From positions 3,478,326-3,542,325 of the forward strand of contig NC_060971.1 in assembly GCF_910589235.1 (NCBI RefSeq): a stretch of 64,000 bases of DNA, written 5' to 3'. The position numbers and the translations under genes are program-made. Under the pieces are notes generated by a model, which worked only from the letters and a program-made list of their open reading frames with translations, did no database searches and was not told the DNA's origin. Shown piece after piece: positions 62,716 to 64,000 of this stretch (position 1 is the stretch's first letter; each line of letters begins with the position of its first letter). The stretch comes from Vespa crabro. Lineage: Eukaryota > Arthropoda > Insecta > Hymenoptera > Vespidae.

Positions 62716-62855
62716 AGGGATTTGGGAAGGATCCACGTCGTTTCTATCGGTATTGTCGTTGGCTCAAATTAAGCCGCTATTATATGAGGATTTTGAACGT
62801 CGGGATCGACCACGCGATGTTTCCTACTTCGTATTTTGTCCTTACCATAGTTTAG
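62716..62855 (+). CDS. Possible terminal exon after a strong acceptor
   Basis: A long pyrimidine tract (62616-62686), a branch-point-like ACTAAAC at 62689 and a CAG at 62713-62715 form a textbook acceptor. In the frame compatible with phase 1, 45 codons are open (GFGKDPRRFYRYCRWLK, later YYMRILNVGIDHAMFPTS) up to TAG at 62853-62855. This could be joined in frame to a donor at 57209, but nothing else links them. The family is not recognised, and 45 open codons are not rare by chance. Confidence 0.13.
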
Positions 62856-62876
62856 AAAGAAAGAGAGAAAAACAAG

Positions 62877-62899
62877 AGAGAGAGAGAGAGAGAGAGAGA
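62877..62899. repeat. GA microsatellite
   Basis: About 11 GA units just after the candidate terminal exon ending at 62855. Confidence 0.94.
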
Positions 62900-64000
62900 A
62901 GTTTAATCAACATATCGGTTAACAGCAACGTTTTCGTTCAATGCTTTATTCCTTTATACATACAATTTGAAACTCAAAGGCATACTATCCTGATGGAACC
63001 ATCGTTATCGTCACCGTCACAATGTCGGACGCTAAAACTCACACAACTTTTCTACTAGCAAGCTCCCTACCAACTTTTCCCGTAACTCTACGTTTTCATG
63101 AACCGTGCGCGAAGTCACGACCGGCGCGAGTTCTCATTTCTTCCGCTTGATTAAAAATTTACAATCCAACGGGTCAAACTTTCCCATCATATTTTTCGAG
63201 CCTAATATTATTTATTAATTCTTCGAACCGATGCGCCTCGAAAATCATTCGATCGTGAATATATTTATGTGAAATTAATTCGTACATTTTCGACTTTCAC
63301 AGAATGATTCCAAGATTAAATTCACATTCTGTTTTATACGAATTCAGCAACGAACGATTTATTTTCGAGAACGGAGCATACGGAGATTAGATTTTGGACA
63401 AGCCGCAATTAGGTCGTTTCATTTCTACCTCGGTCTTATATAATTTCCAAATGTCCCTATCTATTCGATTCTCTGAATCGATAATAAAACAAAAAAAAAA
63501 AAAAGAAAAGATGATAAAAATGGTTATCCATCTACTTCACTTTAGAACATTTCCCATTTTTCTTGACCTCAAAAGTATTCTTTCATGTTGAAAGTTTGTA
63601 CAAAATTCCGCCTGGAGGATCCATTCTTTCGAGAGAAAAGCTCTGCTAGGTTGATACCTACCGTGGAAAAAAGTCCTCCTCCTTTTACGTTCCACCGACC
63701 GAGCACAGGATTGGAGCTATGAAACTTAGAAAAGCAGGAAAAGCTTCTTAAATGAAAATGCGATTTTCGATATAGCGAAGTGTATCTATCTACTCGATCA
63801 TTCATTGTTTTCCATTGATGAGAATCGTCAAATCGTAAAGATAGAACCATTTCAGAGAAACGTTAAACCAGTACTGGGGCAACCTAATTAAGAGTGGGCA
63901 AAGGAGTTTAAACTAGATAGTTTGGACGTAATCGTGCGAACGAATCGCCGGTAAGGGTTCTGGTGAAAACGATTCGAAGCTAGAAAATGGAGACTTCCTT

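Larger units (their letters stand above)
57362..64000. other. Mostly non-coding spacer
   Basis: AT-rich unique sequence, with 59950-61000 the longest repeat-poor stretch and nothing recognised in it. 62040-62560 is G-rich on the + strand and open in several frames on both strands, which composition alone can explain. The window ends in unique sequence. Confidence 0.5.

Overview
The window reads as nuclear DNA of an insect, and its texture (AT-rich, yet full of CpG-containing words such as cgatcg and tcgacg, with very many GA/CT microsatellites) fits an aculeate hymenopteran best. That placement is inferred from texture only; no marker gene confirms it. No bacterial, phage or plasmid features are present. 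I saw no rRNA, tRNA, CRISPR array, transposase or reverse transcriptase.

Almost all of the 64 kb looks like intergenic or intronic sequence. Most long open frames are translations of simple repeats (Ser-Leu, Arg-Glu, Phe or Lys runs) and are not genes. After removing these, no exon of a protein family I can name with confidence remains. The best gene candidate is on the + strand. A 28-codon signal-peptide exon (51164-51248) ends at a phase-1 splice donor. It is followed 5.8 kb later by an acceptor, a frame-compatible exon (57095-57216), a stop codon and two AATAAA signals. Together they would encode a secreted product of 68 residues, or the start of a longer secreted protein if the donor at 57209 is used. 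Directly upstream of exon 1 is a 200-bp TTCG array. Weaker candidates are a two-exon frame across a 115-bp intron at 41004-41245, a 67-residue ORF downstream of a TATA box near 12.2 kb, and a few isolated short ORFs.

Layout: 0-12 kb, AT-rich spacer with GA/CT and AT repeats, a 15-bp minisatellite (3.2 kb) and a CpG-rich, motif-dense block (4.1-4.3 kb). 12-12.5 kb, TATA box and short ORF. 13-31 kb, repeat-rich spacer with a mirror-symmetric TTC/TCC tract (17.5 kb), a 350-bp purine-rich strand (19 kb) and CCGTG/GACGTC repeats (24.6 kb). 31-40 kb, a 27-32 bp tandem repeat, an 18-copy 15-bp minisatellite (33.0-33.3 kb) and a perfect 32-bp palindrome (35.7 kb). 40-50 kb, the two-exon candidate and more repeats. 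50-64 kb, the signal-peptide gene candidate, a homeodomain-site-rich block (53.5-53.9 kb), a strong G-quadruplex motif (55.47 kb) and AT-rich spacer.

No multi-gene system could be recognised. The most worthwhile leads are the putative small secreted-peptide gene with its TTCG leader, and the structured repeats and palindromes.
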